From: Sphaerobacter sp. | GTDB taxonomy: Bacteria; Chloroflexota; Chloroflexia; Thermomicrobiales; Thermomicrobiaceae | NCBI GenBank assembly: GCA_029961075.1 | Contig: JASBVL010000011.1 | Location: forward strand, 1 to 64,000 | Length of the DNA: 64,000 nucleotides | Direction: 5' to 3' | Shown: piece after piece, positions 53,759-62,709 of the stretch | Position numbering within the stretch: the stretch's first letter is position 1 | Layout: each line of letters begins with the position of its first letter | Translations under genes and position numbers: made by a program | Notes under the pieces: model-generated | Told to the model about the DNA's origin: nothing | The model's input: the letters and a program-made list of their open reading frames with translations, nothing else | Databases searched by the model: none

Positions 53759-55366
53759 CTACTGCTGGCGTCCCTCAGCGTCCGCGTTGACGGGGGCGCG
53801 CAGCGCGCTGCCGGTAAGGATCCGGATCTCGCGGTCGGCGAAGCTGAGATAGGCAGGAACCGGCGCCATGCTGCGCACCAGCAGCGGGGCCCCGTTCGGG
53901 AGCTCGAGCCGCTCCCAGGCCGTGGGATCCGGCACCCGTGCCACCAGCGACTTGTCCAAGACCACAATGTACTTCACATTCGCGACGCGCACGAGTCCGT
54001 GGGCGTAGCGAAGCGGGTCGAGCGCATAGTCCGCGTGCCCGTCGACCGCCTCGTAGAGGCTGCCCCAGTTCCCCGACCAGTCGCGGCCCACGCCCCACAC
54101 CTCATACCCGGGCAGCAGGTAGCTCGCGATCCGGTAGGACTCCCGGCCATCGGCGCTCGTCAGGACCAGCGTCTCCGACGGGGGGAGCACGGCGACGAGG
54201 CGCACCACCGTGGCCCACGCGGCGTCGTGTGCGACCAGGTCGCTCCGCGTGGGCGCAAACTGGACGCCGGCCGGCCCCAGCGGCGGCGTCGCCAGGAAGA
54301 TCAGCGCGCCCGCGAGCGCGGCCGCGCCCAGCCGCGCCGCTCCGGCCCGACCGGCCAGCATGCCCGCACGCGCGAGCGCCAGCAGCCCGAGGATCGTCGC
54401 CGGCGGCAGCACCAGCAGCAGGTAGCCCCACTGCCCGAAGTGGACCAGGGTGAACATCAGCAGCGGCGGCACCAGCCAGGCCCAGAGCACCTGCGCGCGC
54501 AGGCTCAGCGGCCACCAGCACAGCCCGCCGCGCTGGCGCACCAGGGCGACGACCACCACGACCGCGAACAGATGGAGCATGACCACCGCGGCCGCGCCGA
54601 CCGAGCCGAGGTTCCCCAGCCAGCGCAGGCTCGGCCCGGAGAGGAGCGAGGTCGGCTCGACCGCAGCCTGCGTCAGGCGGCGCAGCTGGGTCCAGTACGC
54701 CAGCGGCCCGCCGCTCAACACGATCAGCGGCACGGCCCAGGCCAGGCACCCCAGCGCCGTGACCCCGGCGGCCAGCGCCCGCCGCCGCCACGACATCGCC
54801 CCGAGGCCGAACAGCCACACCAGCCCGAGCAACGGCAGCACGGTCGGACGAAGCCCCCCCGCCAGCGCCGCGGCCAGCCCGAGCCAGACGGCAGCCGAGC
54901 GGCTGGGCCGGACACGCGCGTGCCAGGCCGCCAGCGCCAGCAGCGTCCCGGCAGCGGCCTCGGGCGCGTAGGGCAGCGCGGTCTCCCCGTAGAACCAGAG
55001 CAGCGGGTTGACCGCCACCAGCCCGGCCGCCCAGAGGCCCACCCGGCGGTCCGCCAGCCGCGCGCCGAGCCGTGCGGTGCCCCACACCACCACCACGCTG
55101 GCCAGGATGCTGAGCGCGATCAGGGCCTGGTTCGGATCGGGCAACAGCACATGCGCACCCCGGCCGAGCACCACGTACAGGGGATTGCCCGGCGGATGCG
55201 GCTGGTGCGCGGCGATGTCAAACCGTTGCAGCGACAGGATGTACTGGACGGCATCCCAGTTGATGGGGACGTGCGAGCGAAACGGGAGGCGCGTCAGCAC
55301 CGTCAACAGCAGCAAACTCCCGATGGCGGCGTCCCACCATCGGGCGTACCCGCGTACGCCACGCAT
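53759..55366 (-). CDS. GT39-like polytopic glycosyltransferase
   Basis: A 535-residue membrane protein of the ArnT/PMT-like GT-C class with about eleven spans. After the first span comes VPINWDAVQYILSLQRFDIA (about 33-52), with the acidic residue expected in the first outer loop, then HQPHPPGNPLYVVLGRG. A C-terminal soluble part (about 385-535, including DGRESYRIASYLLPGYEVWG) follows. These enzymes move a sugar from a polyprenyl phosphate to a protein or glycan on the outer face. Donor and acceptor are unknown. It resembles the proteins at 37377 and 60332 in layout but not closely in sequence. Confidence 0.78.
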   Translation of the reverse strand: MRGVRGYARWWDAAIGSLLLLTVLTRLPFRSHVPINWDAVQYILSLQRFDIAAHQPHPPGNPLYVVLGRGAHVLLPDPNQALIALSILASVVVVWGTARLGARLADRRVGLWAAGLVAVNPLLWFYGETALPYAPEAAAGTLLALAAWHARVRPSRSAAVWLGLAAALAGGLRPTVLPLLGLVWLFGLGAMSWRRRALAAGVTALGCLAWAVPLIVLSGGPLAYWTQLRRLTQAAVEPTSLLSGPSLRWLGNLGSVGAAAVVMLHLFAVVVVVALVRQRGGLCWWPLSLRAQVLWAWLVPPLLMFTLVHFGQWGYLLLVLPPATILGLLALARAGMLAGRAGAARLGAAALAGALIFLATPPLGPAGVQFAPTRSDLVAHDAAWATVVRLVAVLPPSETLVLTSADGRESYRIASYLLPGYEVWGVGRDWSGNWGSLYEAVDGHADYALDPLRYAHGLVRVANVKYIVVLDKSLVARVPDPTAWERLELPNGAPLLVRSMAPVPAYLSFADREIRILTGSALRAPVNADAEGRQQ

Positions 55367-55389
55367 CGGTTGTGTCGTCCGAGGCAGCG

Positions 55390-55563
55390 CTACCGCGACG
55401 CCCCAGCCGCCCCACGGCGGCCGCCTCGCAGGCTCAGCGCCCTGGCCCGGGCCCAGCGGATCAACTCGTGCCGCATCTCGGCCCCGCGCCGCGGCGCGAA
55501 CAGCAATCCCACCACAATGCCGTAGGTCATGAACTTGAGAGCGATGCGCATTCGGCTCAACAT
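55390..55563 (-). CDS. Small YtxH-like membrane protein
   Basis: A 57-residue protein. The ATG at 55563 has AGAGGAG 8 bases upstream, and the frame reads MLSRMRIALKFMTYGIVVGLLFAPRRGAEMRHEL and on in short to a TAG at 55390. One membrane span (about 8-24) is followed by the APRRGAEMR motif typical of YtxH-like proteins (compare TPRSGEELR in the gene upstream) and a basic tail. The ribosome site and similarity to its neighbour make it a likely real gene despite its size. Confidence 0.65.
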   Translation of the reverse strand: MLSRMRIALKFMTYGIVVGLLFAPRRGAEMRHELIRWARARALSLRGGRRGAAGASR

Positions 55564-55582
55564 GCTCGGCGCTCCTCTCGCA

Positions 55583-55975
55583 TCACGCGCGGTCGCGCGG
55601 CGGCTCGCGCTCGTCGCCGCCCTCCGGCGGCGGCGCCGCCGAGGTGCCGGTCGATGTCGGCCCCGGCTCGGGGGGCATGGTCACCGTCGGCGCGGCCGGC
55701 GCCGCGCTCGGGAGATCCGGCTCCGGCACCAGCCGCGGCGCACGTCGCCGTCCCGTCATCCGGGCTTCTTCCCCCGGCATCTCGCCACCCGCGCGCCCCG
55801 GCATCCGTCCGACCATCTCCCGCGCCCGGCGCTCCACCGCGCGGGCGCGGCGCACGATGTCGGCCCGGAGCTCCTCACCGGAGCGGGGCGTCAGCCACAG
55901 CGTGGCGCTCGCACCGGCGATCGCGCCGAGCACCACGCCCAGGATGAAGGCGCCTTCGTGACGGTCGTCGGCCAT
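55583..55975 (-). CDS. YtxH-domain membrane protein with Pro-rich tail
   Basis: A 130-residue protein. A glycine-rich span (GAFILGVVLGAIAGASATLWL, about 8-28) leads into TPRSGEELRADIVRRA, the YtxH signature. An amphipathic helix follows, then a long Pro/Ala/Ser tail (about 75-130). YtxH proteins are general-stress or envelope proteins of undefined function. The ATG at 55975 has GAAGGAGG upstream; the frame reaches 56023. The 57-residue relative follows 19 bases later. Confidence 0.75.
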   Translation of the reverse strand: MADDRHEGAFILGVVLGAIAGASATLWLTPRSGEELRADIVRRARAVERRAREMVGRMPGRAGGEMPGEEARMTGRRRAPRLVPEPDLPSAAPAAPTVTMPPEPGPTSTGTSAAPPPEGGDEREPPRDRA

Positions 55976-56140
55976 ATCCCCTCCTTCGCGCCGGGTCACT
56001 CGGCGCGTCAGCGCACGCGCCAACCCGCGGCTGCAGGCTGCATGCTAGCGTACCGCACCGCCCCGTCGCCAACGAGCCGTCCGGCGCCCCCGCCCCTATC
56101 AAGCCTCGTGCCACCCCTCCCGCGGCCGGTCCCAGCGCTG

Positions 56141-56149
56141 TGCTATGAT
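56141..56149 (+). promoter_or_regulatory. Extended -10 promoter for sucCD
   Basis: TGCTATGAT (56141-56149) is an extended -10 (TGn plus TATGAT) 60 bases upstream of the sucC start. No good -35 is present, as expected for this class. It faces away from the leftward YtxH genes. Confidence 0.5.
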
Positions 56150-56209
56150 CGTCGGGCGAATAGGCCTCGGTGGGGCGGCCAGCCCGCCCTACGACATCGG
56201 GGGGGACGG

Positions 56210-57352
56210 ATGAATATTCACGAGTACCAGGCTGCCGAGATCCTCAAGCGGCACGGCATCCCGATCAATACCGGGATCGTCGCGACCACGCCGGACGAGG
56301 TCGCGGCGGCGGCCGAGCAGCTCGGTGGCACGGTCGTCGTCAAGGCCCAGGTCCACACCGGCGGGCGCGGCAAGGCCGGCGGCGTCAAGCTGGCCGGCTC
56401 GCCTGCGGAGGCGCGGGAGGTGGCCAGCCGCATCCTGGGTATGGATATCCGTGGGCACACCGTGCATAAAGTGCTGGTCGCCCCGGCCGTCCCGATCGAG
56501 CGAGAGTACTACCTCGGCGTCGTGATCGATCGCGCGGCCCGCGGGATCACCATCATGGGGAGCAGCGCCGGCGGCGTCGACATCGAAGAGGTCGCCCGCG
56601 AGACGCCGGAGCAAATCCATCGCGAGCTGGCCGACCCCTTCCTCGGCCTGCACGACTTCCAGGCGCGGCGCCTCGCCTTCGCCCTCGGGATCGAGCCGGA
56701 CCTGGTGCCCGGCTTCGCGCGCCTCGCCCGCCAGCTCTACCAGGCGTTCTTCGACTCCGATGCGTCCCTCGCCGAGATCAACCCGCTCGTCCTCACCAAA
56801 GACCGCGCCTGGCTGGCGCTCGACTCCAAGATCACCATCGACGACAGCGCGCTCGTCCGACACCCGGACCTCGAGCAGCTCCGCGACCTCCAGGAGGAGA
56901 ACCCGACCGAGATGGCCGCCCGGGCCGCGGGGCTGAGTTTCGTCAAGCTCGACGGCACCATCGGCTGCGTCGTCAACGGTGCCGGGCTCTCGATGGCCAC
57001 CATGGACGCCATCAAGCACTACGGCGGCGAGCCGGCCAACTTCCTCGACGTCGGCGGCGGGGCGAGCGCCGAGCAGGTCGAGACCGCGCTGCGGCTGGTC
57101 CTGGCCGATCCGAACGTCCGCGCCGTCCTGGTCAACATCTTCGGCGGCATCACCCGCTGCGACGTGGTGGCCCAGGGGCTGCTGGCCGCGATGGAGGCCA
57201 TCAAGCCGACCGTGCCCTTCGTCATCCGCCTGGTCGGCACCAACCAGGAGGCGGGGCGCGCGATGCTGGCCGAGGCGGGCCTCACCGTCGTCGATACGAT
57301 GCCGGAAGCAGCGCAGCGGGTTGTCGCCGCGGCGAAGGGCGCCGCGGCCTAG
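56210..57352 (+). CDS. sucC: Succinate-CoA ligase (ADP-forming), beta subunit
   Basis: A 380-residue SucC of the TCA cycle, forming ATP (or GTP) from succinyl-CoA with SucD. The N-terminal ATP-grasp domain opens with [19 protein letters not shown] and has [16 protein letters not shown] (about 46-61) and [11 protein letters not shown] (about 185-195). The C-terminal ligase domain has [13 protein letters not shown] and [15 protein letters not shown] (about 305-320). Length is normal. The ATG at 56210 is preceded by a weak purine stretch GGGGGGACGG. sucD follows after 20 bases. Confidence 0.95.
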   Translation: MNIHEYQAAEILKRHGIPINTGIVATTPDEVAAAAEQLGGTVVVKAQVHTGGRGKAGGVKLAGSPAEAREVASRILGMDIRGHTVHKVLVAPAVPIEREYYLGVVIDRAARGITIMGSSAGGVDIEEVARETPEQIHRELADPFLGLHDFQARRLAFALGIEPDLVPGFARLARQLYQAFFDSDASLAEINPLVLTKDRAWLALDSKITIDDSALVRHPDLEQLRDLQEENPTEMAARAAGLSFVKLDGTIGCVVNGAGLSMATMDAIKHYGGEPANFLDVGGGASAEQVETALRLVLADPNVRAVLVNIFGGITRCDVVAQGLLAAMEAIKPTVPFVIRLVGTNQEAGRAMLAEAGLTVVDTMPEAAQRVVAAAKGAAA

Positions 57353-57372
57353 CGCCGGGTGGGAGGACGTTT

Positions 57373-58242
57373 GTGAGCATTCTCGTCGATCGCCAGACAC
57401 GCCTGCTGGTTCAGGGCATCACCGGCCGCGAGGGTTCCTTCCACACCCAGCAGATGCTCGAGTACGGCACCCAGGTCGTCGCGGGGGTCACCCCCGGCGG
57501 CGCCGGGAAGACGGTGCATGGCGTGCCGGTCTTCAACACCGTCGCCGATGCGGTGGCGGCCACCGGCGCCGACACCTCGATCATCTACGTCCCCGCCCGC
57601 TTCGCGCCCGACGCGATCTACGAGGCCGTCGATGCCGGGATCGCCTTGATCGTCTGCATCACCGAGAACATCCCGACCCGCGACATGGTGGCGGTCTACC
57701 ACCGCGTGCGGCAGTCGGGCAGCCGGCTGATCGGGCCCAACTGCCCCGGCCTCATCACCCCGGGCCAGGCGAAGGTCGGCATCATGCCCGGCTACATCCA
57801 CACCCCCGGCCCGGTCGGGCTCGTCTCCCGCAGCGGCACCTTGACCTACGAGGTGGTGCACGCGCTCACCCAGGCCGGCCTGGGGCAGAGCACCGCCGTC
57901 GGCATCGGGGGCGACCCGATCATCGGCACCTCCTTCGTCGACGTGCTCGAGATGTTCGAAGCCGACCCCGCCACCCAGGCCATCGTCCTGATCGGTGAGA
58001 TCGGCGGCACCGACGAGGAGATCGCGGCCGCCTACATCAAAGAGCACGTCACCAAGCCGGTGGTGGGCTTCATCGCCGGGCGCACCGCGCCCCCCGGCAA
58101 GCGCATGGGGCACGCCGGGGCCATCATCTCCGGCGGGCAGGGCACCGCTGCCGAGAAGATCGCCGCCCTCAACGCGGCCGGCGTGCCGGTCGCCGAGAGC
58201 CCGCAGCAGGTCGCGGATCTCGTGCGCCAGGCACTGAGCTAG
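57373..58242 (+). CDS. sucD: Succinate-CoA ligase, alpha subunit
   Basis: A 289-residue SucD. The CoA-binding motif [15 protein letters not shown] is at 14-28, and [16 protein letters not shown] at 42-57. The phosphorylated active-site histidine is His247 in [16 protein letters not shown]. The start is GTG at 57373 with GGGAGGA upstream. It completes the sucCD operon, which ends at a perfect hairpin 15 bases past the stop. Confidence 0.95.
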   Translation: MSILVDRQTRLLVQGITGREGSFHTQQMLEYGTQVVAGVTPGGAGKTVHGVPVFNTVADAVAATGADTSIIYVPARFAPDAIYEAVDAGIALIVCITENIPTRDMVAVYHRVRQSGSRLIGPNCPGLITPGQAKVGIMPGYIHTPGPVGLVSRSGTLTYEVVHALTQAGLGQSTAVGIGGDPIIGTSFVDVLEMFEADPATQAIVLIGEIGGTDEEIAAAYIKEHVTKPVVGFIAGRTAPPGKRMGHAGAIISGGQGTAAEKIAALNAAGVPVAESPQQVADLVRQALS

Positions 58243-58256
58243 GCCAGACCGCACCC

Positions 58257-58280
58257 GGGGCGCGGCTGGTGCCGCGCCCC
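58257..58280. terminator. Hairpin after sucD
   Basis: GGGGCGCGGC (58257-58266) pairs perfectly with GCCGCGCCCC (58271-58280) around TGGT. No T-run follows; the composite repeat begins 10 bases later. Confidence 0.65.
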
Positions 58281-58290
58281 GCTCCGTCGC

Positions 58291-58583
58291 ATCCGTCACG
58301 CGTCATGCGTGACGCGTTTCCCGTATTGCGTATTCCGTATTTCGTATTCCGTGCTCCGTGTTCCTTGGTGCTCCCCTCTCCCACCTTGGGGAGAGAGGGG
58401 GCGGCGTTGGTACTTCGGCTCCTCCCCTCTCCCAGCATTGGGAGAGGGGTCGGGGGTGAGGGGACGCACCACGCATCACGGAACACGCACCACGCACCAT
58501 GCATCACGGAGCACGCAATACGCACTACGCAGTACGGAGTACGCCCCACGCACGACCCATGACGGGTGACGGATGACGCATGA
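58291..58583. repeat. Composite intergenic repeat, complete copy D
   Basis: The left arm (58291-58371) has GTCACGCGTCATGCGTGACGCG followed by GTATTGCGTATTCCGTATTT-type units. Two core hairpins follow: CCCCTCTCCCACCTTGGGGAGAGAGGGG (about 58373-58400) and CCCCTCTCCCAGCATTGGGAGAGGGG (about 58424-58449), then TCGGGGGTGAGGGG. The right arm (about 58467-58583) carries CACGCAATACGCACTACGCAG in the opposite sense and ends GACGGATGACGCATGACGC. It fills the gap between sucD and the HEAT-like gene. Confidence 0.8.
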
Positions 58584-58587
58584 CGCC

Positions 58588-59649
58588 TCACCCCTCCCCC
58601 TCCCGCCGCCGGAGCTGCCCGTAGAACCCGTAGCCCTGCGCCTCGGCGCCGGGGCGGAAGCCACCCGCCATCGGCGACCCGCGCCGGGGGTCCAGCAGCC
58701 GCTGCGCGATCTCACGCACGGCCGGGAAGGGGCTCTCCGCCGCCGCCTGGGCCACCGCCGGGGTGCGATGGCGCTCCCAGAGCAGCGCTGCCGCGTCCTC
58801 GGCCAGCGCCTGCACCGGATGCCGCACCAGCGCGATCAGCACCGGCTCCATCTCCGCCGTCGCCAGCCGCTCGCCCAGCGCCAGCAGCGCGCTGCGGCGC
58901 GCTGCCAAAGGCTCCTCCTCCCCGGCGAGCAGCGCCACCGCGTCCGCGACCGCACGCTCCGCGTCCGCGGTGAAGGCCAGCTCCCAGGCGACCGCCCGCG
59001 CCCGCGGCGCCGGGTCGCGCACCCAGCGGGCCAGGTCGGCCAGCAGCGCCTCCGGGAACTCCGCGACGGCGACCTCCGCCGCCAGCCCGCGGATCTCGTC
59101 GTCCGGATCCGCGAGCGCCGCCAGCAGCACCGCGCGCCGATCGTCGGGCGCCAGCGACACCGGCCCGAACGGATCGCGCAGCAGGAGGTACAGGGTCGTC
59201 TCTCGGGCCAGCGTCTCCCCCTCAGCGAGCACGCGGAGCGCGACCGCCCGCACCGCGTCCCCGCCGCGCGCCGCCAGGCGTTCCCACAGCGCCCCCGCGG
59301 CGTTGCTGCCCGCCAGGAACGGGGCGGCCGCGACCAGCGCGTCCCACGCCAGCGCCCGGACGACGGCGCCGGTGGTGCGGTCCCGCCGCTCGGCGACGAA
59401 GTCCTCGCGATAGGCCAACAGGCGCGCGGCCAGCGCGGCCGCGGCCGCATCGCCCATGCGGGGGAGCACCGCCTCGCGCAGCCAGCGCCGCCCGGCGGGC
59501 TCAGGCAGGAGCTGCCCGACCGCCGCCGCGCGGTCCTCGGGCGGCAGCGCGGCGAGGCGCTCGGCCACCGCCGGATCGGGCGCGGACCGGCCGGCGCGAA
59601 GCGCGGCGAGCAGTCGATCGATGTCGTGCGGGGGCAGCAAATGACTCAT
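58588..59649 (-). CDS. HEAT-like repeat protein
   Basis: A 353-residue all-helical protein with consecutive helical repeats of about 35 residues over residues 25-320, rich in Ala/Leu/Arg, with recurring D-x-VRA-x-A patterns (GGDAVRAVALRVLAEG, DPDDEIRGLAAEVAV, DPAPRARAVAWELAF). This is the HEAT/PBS-lyase-like type used for protein-protein contacts. There is no catalytic motif. The ATG at 59649 (MSHLLPPHDIDRLL) has GTGAGG upstream; the frame extends to 59925. It ends against composite repeat D, and no partner gene is adjacent. Confidence 0.72.
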   Translation of the reverse strand: MSHLLPPHDIDRLLAALRAGRSAPDPAVAERLAALPPEDRAAAVGQLLPEPAGRRWLREAVLPRMGDAAAAALAARLLAYREDFVAERRDRTTGAVVRALAWDALVAAAPFLAGSNAAGALWERLAARGGDAVRAVALRVLAEGETLARETTLYLLLRDPFGPVSLAPDDRRAVLLAALADPDDEIRGLAAEVAVAEFPEALLADLARWVRDPAPRARAVAWELAFTADAERAVADAVALLAGEEEPLAARRSALLALGERLATAEMEPVLIALVRHPVQALAEDAAALLWERHRTPAVAQAAAESPFPAVREIAQRLLDPRRGSPMAGGFRPGAEAQGYGFYGQLRRREGEG

Positions 59650-59760
59650 CGCGGCCTCACACCGCCATTGTACCCCAGCGGCCCACCGGCCGGCCGCGCC
59701 CGATCCGGCGGTGGCCGGACCTCGCCCTGCCGCAGGCCGGGAATTCCGGGATACCAGGAG

Positions 59761-59789
59761 TTGATTTTGCGGAGTTCTCGGGTTATATG
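59761..59789 (+). promoter_or_regulatory. Sigma70-type promoter for the zinc-ribbon gene
   Basis: TTGATT (59761-59766) and TATATG (59784-59789) are separated by 17 bases, in a short AT-rich island within GC-rich DNA. It faces the gene starting at 59915. This is the best-looking canonical promoter in the window. Confidence 0.6.
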
Positions 59790-59914
59790 ATGGAACAGAC
59801 GAGCGGATCAGCAGGCAGGTCGGGCCACGGTCCAGCCGAGGTGGCGTGCGGGCGATCGCCCCGCGCGCCCGGCCCCACCGTACGGCCCGATGGCTACAGC
59901 GGTGGAGGAACAGG

Positions 59915-60178
59915 ATGAGCCGCAAGCGCGGCCCTGCCCGTTACCCCGACGACGGCGTTGAGCCCGACGTCCGCACCGCGCGACGCGCGCGAGCAGGCAG
60001 CCCGGATCTCGACGATGCGCGCGACCTGTGGGAGCCGATCGTCTGCCCCGCGTGCGGAGCCGAGCACCCGGACACCGTCTCCGTGCGCCTGCGGCGCACC
60101 GGGGGCAGCATCGAGGCGCGGTGCGCCGACTGCGGCGCCGTCGCGGCCCGCTTCACCGGCGGGCTCTGGAGCTCGTGA
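59915..60178 (+). CDS. Small zinc-ribbon protein
   Basis: An 87-residue protein with one predicted zinc ribbon: CPAC (about 44-47) and CADC (about 70-73), separated by a beta-rich stretch (DTVSVRLRRTGGSIEAR). The first 40 residues are basic and probably disordered. The start ATG at 59915 has GTGGAGGA upstream and a clear promoter 126 bases away. The function is unknown; small ribbons like this bind nucleic acid or act as adaptor proteins. Confidence 0.65.
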   Translation: MSRKRGPARYPDDGVEPDVRTARRARAGSPDLDDARDLWEPIVCPACGAEHPDTVSVRLRRTGGSIEARCADCGAVAARFTGGLWSS

Positions 60179-60331
60179 CGGCGCAACGGCGCCCGGTCCC
60201 AGCCCAGCCCACCCCAGACTCACCCGTCCAGCGCGTCCGCCGCACCGGCGCGCGGTTCGGTACACTAGCGGGGTGTCTCGAGGTCGTGCCGCGACCTCAC
60301 CGCCCGCAGCGAGGTTGCGAAGTGTCGTTCG

Positions 60332-62470
60332 GTGCTGCCTGAACCGCGTCTGGAGCAGACCGCGTCCGCGCCCCCACAGCCCCCGCGGCGCTGGGTGAGC
60401 GACGCGCTCGCCCTGCTCGTGGTCGCGCTGCTCGCCGTCGCCCTCAACTGGCAGGTAGCGCAGATCCCCCGGGGCCTCCCGGCCAGCGGCGAGGGGTCGG
60501 ACCTCTGGACGACCCACTGGGGCAACGCGGCCTATCTCAAGACCGCCGCGGCCACCACCGGCGCCATCCCGCTGTGGAACCCCCACACGATGAGCGGGCG
60601 CCCGTTTGCCGGCGATCCGCTGGCGGCGCTCTTCTACCCACCGATCCACCTGGTCCACCTGGTGCCGCTCCGCGCCTTCTTCCTGCTCCTCCTGATCGGC
60701 CACCTGGCGCTCGCGGGCTGGGGCGCCTACGCCCTCGCCCGCCGGGGCGTGCATCTCGGCGTCGGGGCGGCGCTCGTCGTCGCCCTGGCGTTCATGTGGA
60801 GCCCCCGCCTGGTCGGCCACTACGGCGCCGGCCACCTGACCATGACCATGTCCGCCGCCTGGTTGCCCTGGGTCGCGCTCGCGCTCGTCCTCGCCATCCG
60901 CGAGCGGGCGCTCTGGGCCGCCCCGGCCGGGCTCGCGCTCGGCCTCGCCATCCTGGCCGGCCACCCCCAGATCGCCTTCTACCACCTGCTGATGATCGCC
61001 GCGCTCACCGGCGGCGGGCTGGTCTGGGCGGCGCGTCGCGAGCCCCACGGCCGGGCACGCCTCCTGGCCGCGCTGCGCGTGCTCGCCATCGCCGCGGGCA
61101 CCGTCGTCATCGGCACGCTCATCGGGGCAGCCATGCTCGTCCCCGCCTTCGAGTTCACCCAACTGTCGCTGCGGGAGGCCGGGCTGGACGTGCGCGACCG
61201 GCTGGCGCTGCCCGACCTCCTCCGCTACCTGGTGACCGTGCCGCTCGACGCCGCCACGCCGCACGAGCTGACCGTCGCCCCCGGCATCCCGGTCCTGTTC
61301 CTCGCGCCGCTCGCGCCCCTCCGGCGCCGCTGGCTGGCCGTCGGGCTCCTGCTCGGCGTCGGCGCCGTGGCCACCCTCGCGATGGGGGCCGCCACCCCGG
61401 TCCTCCCCTTCCTCGCCGACCACGTCCCCGGCTTCGGCTACTTCCGCGCGCCCGCCCGCGCCTGGTTCCTTGCGGCGCTGGCGCTCTCCCTTCTGGCCGG
61501 GCTCGGCTTCGACGCGCTCCTCGCCGGCCGCCGCGAGCTGCGCCTGCTCCAGCCGACCCTCCTCCTGCTCCTCGCCGCGAACCTCTGGGCCCTCGATGCA
61601 TCCCTCCTGCACGTCCGCGACAGCGACCCCGGTCGCCAGCCCAGCCCCCTGGAGACCGCCGTCGCCGGCGCGGCGCAGGGCACCCGCGTCTACGGCGTGC
61701 AGCGCAATCTGCGCCAGGCCGTCCTCGCCACCCTCGACGTCGAGCTGGCGGACGGCCAGGACCCGCTCCAGATCGCCCGCTACGCCCGCTTCATGCAGCT
61801 CGCGGGCGGCTACCGCTTCGACGGCTACGCGCTGGCGATCCCCCCCTTCGAGGCCTACGACCCGGGCTGGCCGACCCACCAGGCCGCCCAGCCCAACGCC
61901 CGGCTCCTGGGACTCCTCAACGTCGGCGTCGTGGTGTCGCGCGAGCCGCTCAGTGACCCCGCGCTCGTCCCGGTCGCGACCATCGACGGCACGACCATCT
62001 ACCGCAACACCGCCGTCCTGCCCCGCGCCTTCCTCCTCGCCGCCCCGCTTGGGACCCAGCTGGCGCGCGCCACGCCCGCGGAGCTGGCCGCGCTCGTCAC
62101 CAGCGGCGCCGTCGCGCCCGACGCCCGCGTTGGCGCCGCGACCGTGCTCGGTCAGGCACCCGACGGCCTCTCCGTGCAGGTGGACGCCCGACAGGACGCC
62201 TACCTCGTCGTCGGCACCCCCTGGTACCCCGGCTGGGAGGCACGCATCGACGGCCGCCGCGTCCCCCTGGACCAGGTGGGCGGGGTCGTGCAGGGGGTCA
62301 GCGTCCCGGCGGGCACCCACACGGTCGAGATCCTCTACCGGCCACGCTCCGTCTGGCTCGGCCTGGCGCTGTGCGTGGGCGGCCTGCTCACGGCCGGCGT
62401 CTGGACGCTCCTCCTCGCGCACCACGCCCGCCGCGCCCGCGCGGCAGCCGTCGCCGGGCACGACCTGTGA
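60332..62470 (+). CDS. YfhO-like large membrane protein
   Basis: A 712-residue protein of the YfhO/DUF6044-like class. About twelve spans lie in residues 22-430 (first ALALLVVALLAVALNWQVAQ), with an acidic outer loop after span 1 (GEGSDLWTTHWGNAAYLKTA) and the family block IPLWNPHTMSGRPFAGDPLAALFYPP (read in pieces, about 75-100). A beta-rich outer domain (about 445-665, including LVVGTPWYPGWEARIDGRRV near 630) and a last span (about 672-692) follow. YfhO of firmicutes glycosylates lipoteichoic acid, so a GT-C glycosyltransferase role is likely, acceptor unknown. The start is probably GTG at 60332; its ribosome site is poor. Confidence 0.78.
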   Translation: MLPEPRLEQTASAPPQPPRRWVSDALALLVVALLAVALNWQVAQIPRGLPASGEGSDLWTTHWGNAAYLKTAAATTGAIPLWNPHTMSGRPFAGDPLAALFYPPIHLVHLVPLRAFFLLLLIGHLALAGWGAYALARRGVHLGVGAALVVALAFMWSPRLVGHYGAGHLTMTMSAAWLPWVALALVLAIRERALWAAPAGLALGLAILAGHPQIAFYHLLMIAALTGGGLVWAARREPHGRARLLAALRVLAIAAGTVVIGTLIGAAMLVPAFEFTQLSLREAGLDVRDRLALPDLLRYLVTVPLDAATPHELTVAPGIPVLFLAPLAPLRRRWLAVGLLLGVGAVATLAMGAATPVLPFLADHVPGFGYFRAPARAWFLAALALSLLAGLGFDALLAGRRELRLLQPTLLLLLAANLWALDASLLHVRDSDPGRQPSPLETAVAGAAQGTRVYGVQRNLRQAVLATLDVELADGQDPLQIARYARFMQLAGGYRFDGYALAIPPFEAYDPGWPTHQAAQPNARLLGLLNVGVVVSREPLSDPALVPVATIDGTTIYRNTAVLPRAFLLAAPLGTQLARATPAELAALVTSGAVAPDARVGAATVLGQAPDGLSVQVDARQDAYLVVGTPWYPGWEARIDGRRVPLDQVGGVVQGVSVPAGTHTVEILYRPRSVWLGLALCVGGLLTAGVWTLLLAHHARRARAAAVAGHDL

Positions 62471-62709
62471 TACGATCGGGCCTGAGCTCTACCTCGAGGG
62501 CGGGGACAAGGCCACACCACGACCGGCGAGCCCAGGCGCCGCGCCACCGCTGGCCGGCGCGGGACGACGCACGGCCCCCCGCGACGCCACGTGCCGGGCG
62601 CCGGCCGGGTCACGCTGGTCCACACTCCCCGTGGGGGAGATCCAGGGGATGAGCAATTGCGGGAGTGACTGCCAACCCCGATGACCGTCCGAGTGAGCGG
62701 AGGCACCGC

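Noticed and set aside
50869-53967. A 1032-codon open frame on the minus strand opposite the FtsX permease and rhomboid genes
   Set aside because: It is the antisense of real coding sequence in GC-rich DNA, with His/Arg/Asp/Gly-rich composition, no domain and no ribosome site. The plus-strand permease has clear family structure.
58291-58583. Possible CRISPR array
   Set aside because: The repeats are short, degenerate and contiguous, with no unique spacers of constant length and no cas genes nearby.
59894-62461. An 855-codon minus-strand frame opposite the YfhO-like gene
   Set aside because: It is low-complexity Gly/Glu/Arg antisense without motifs.
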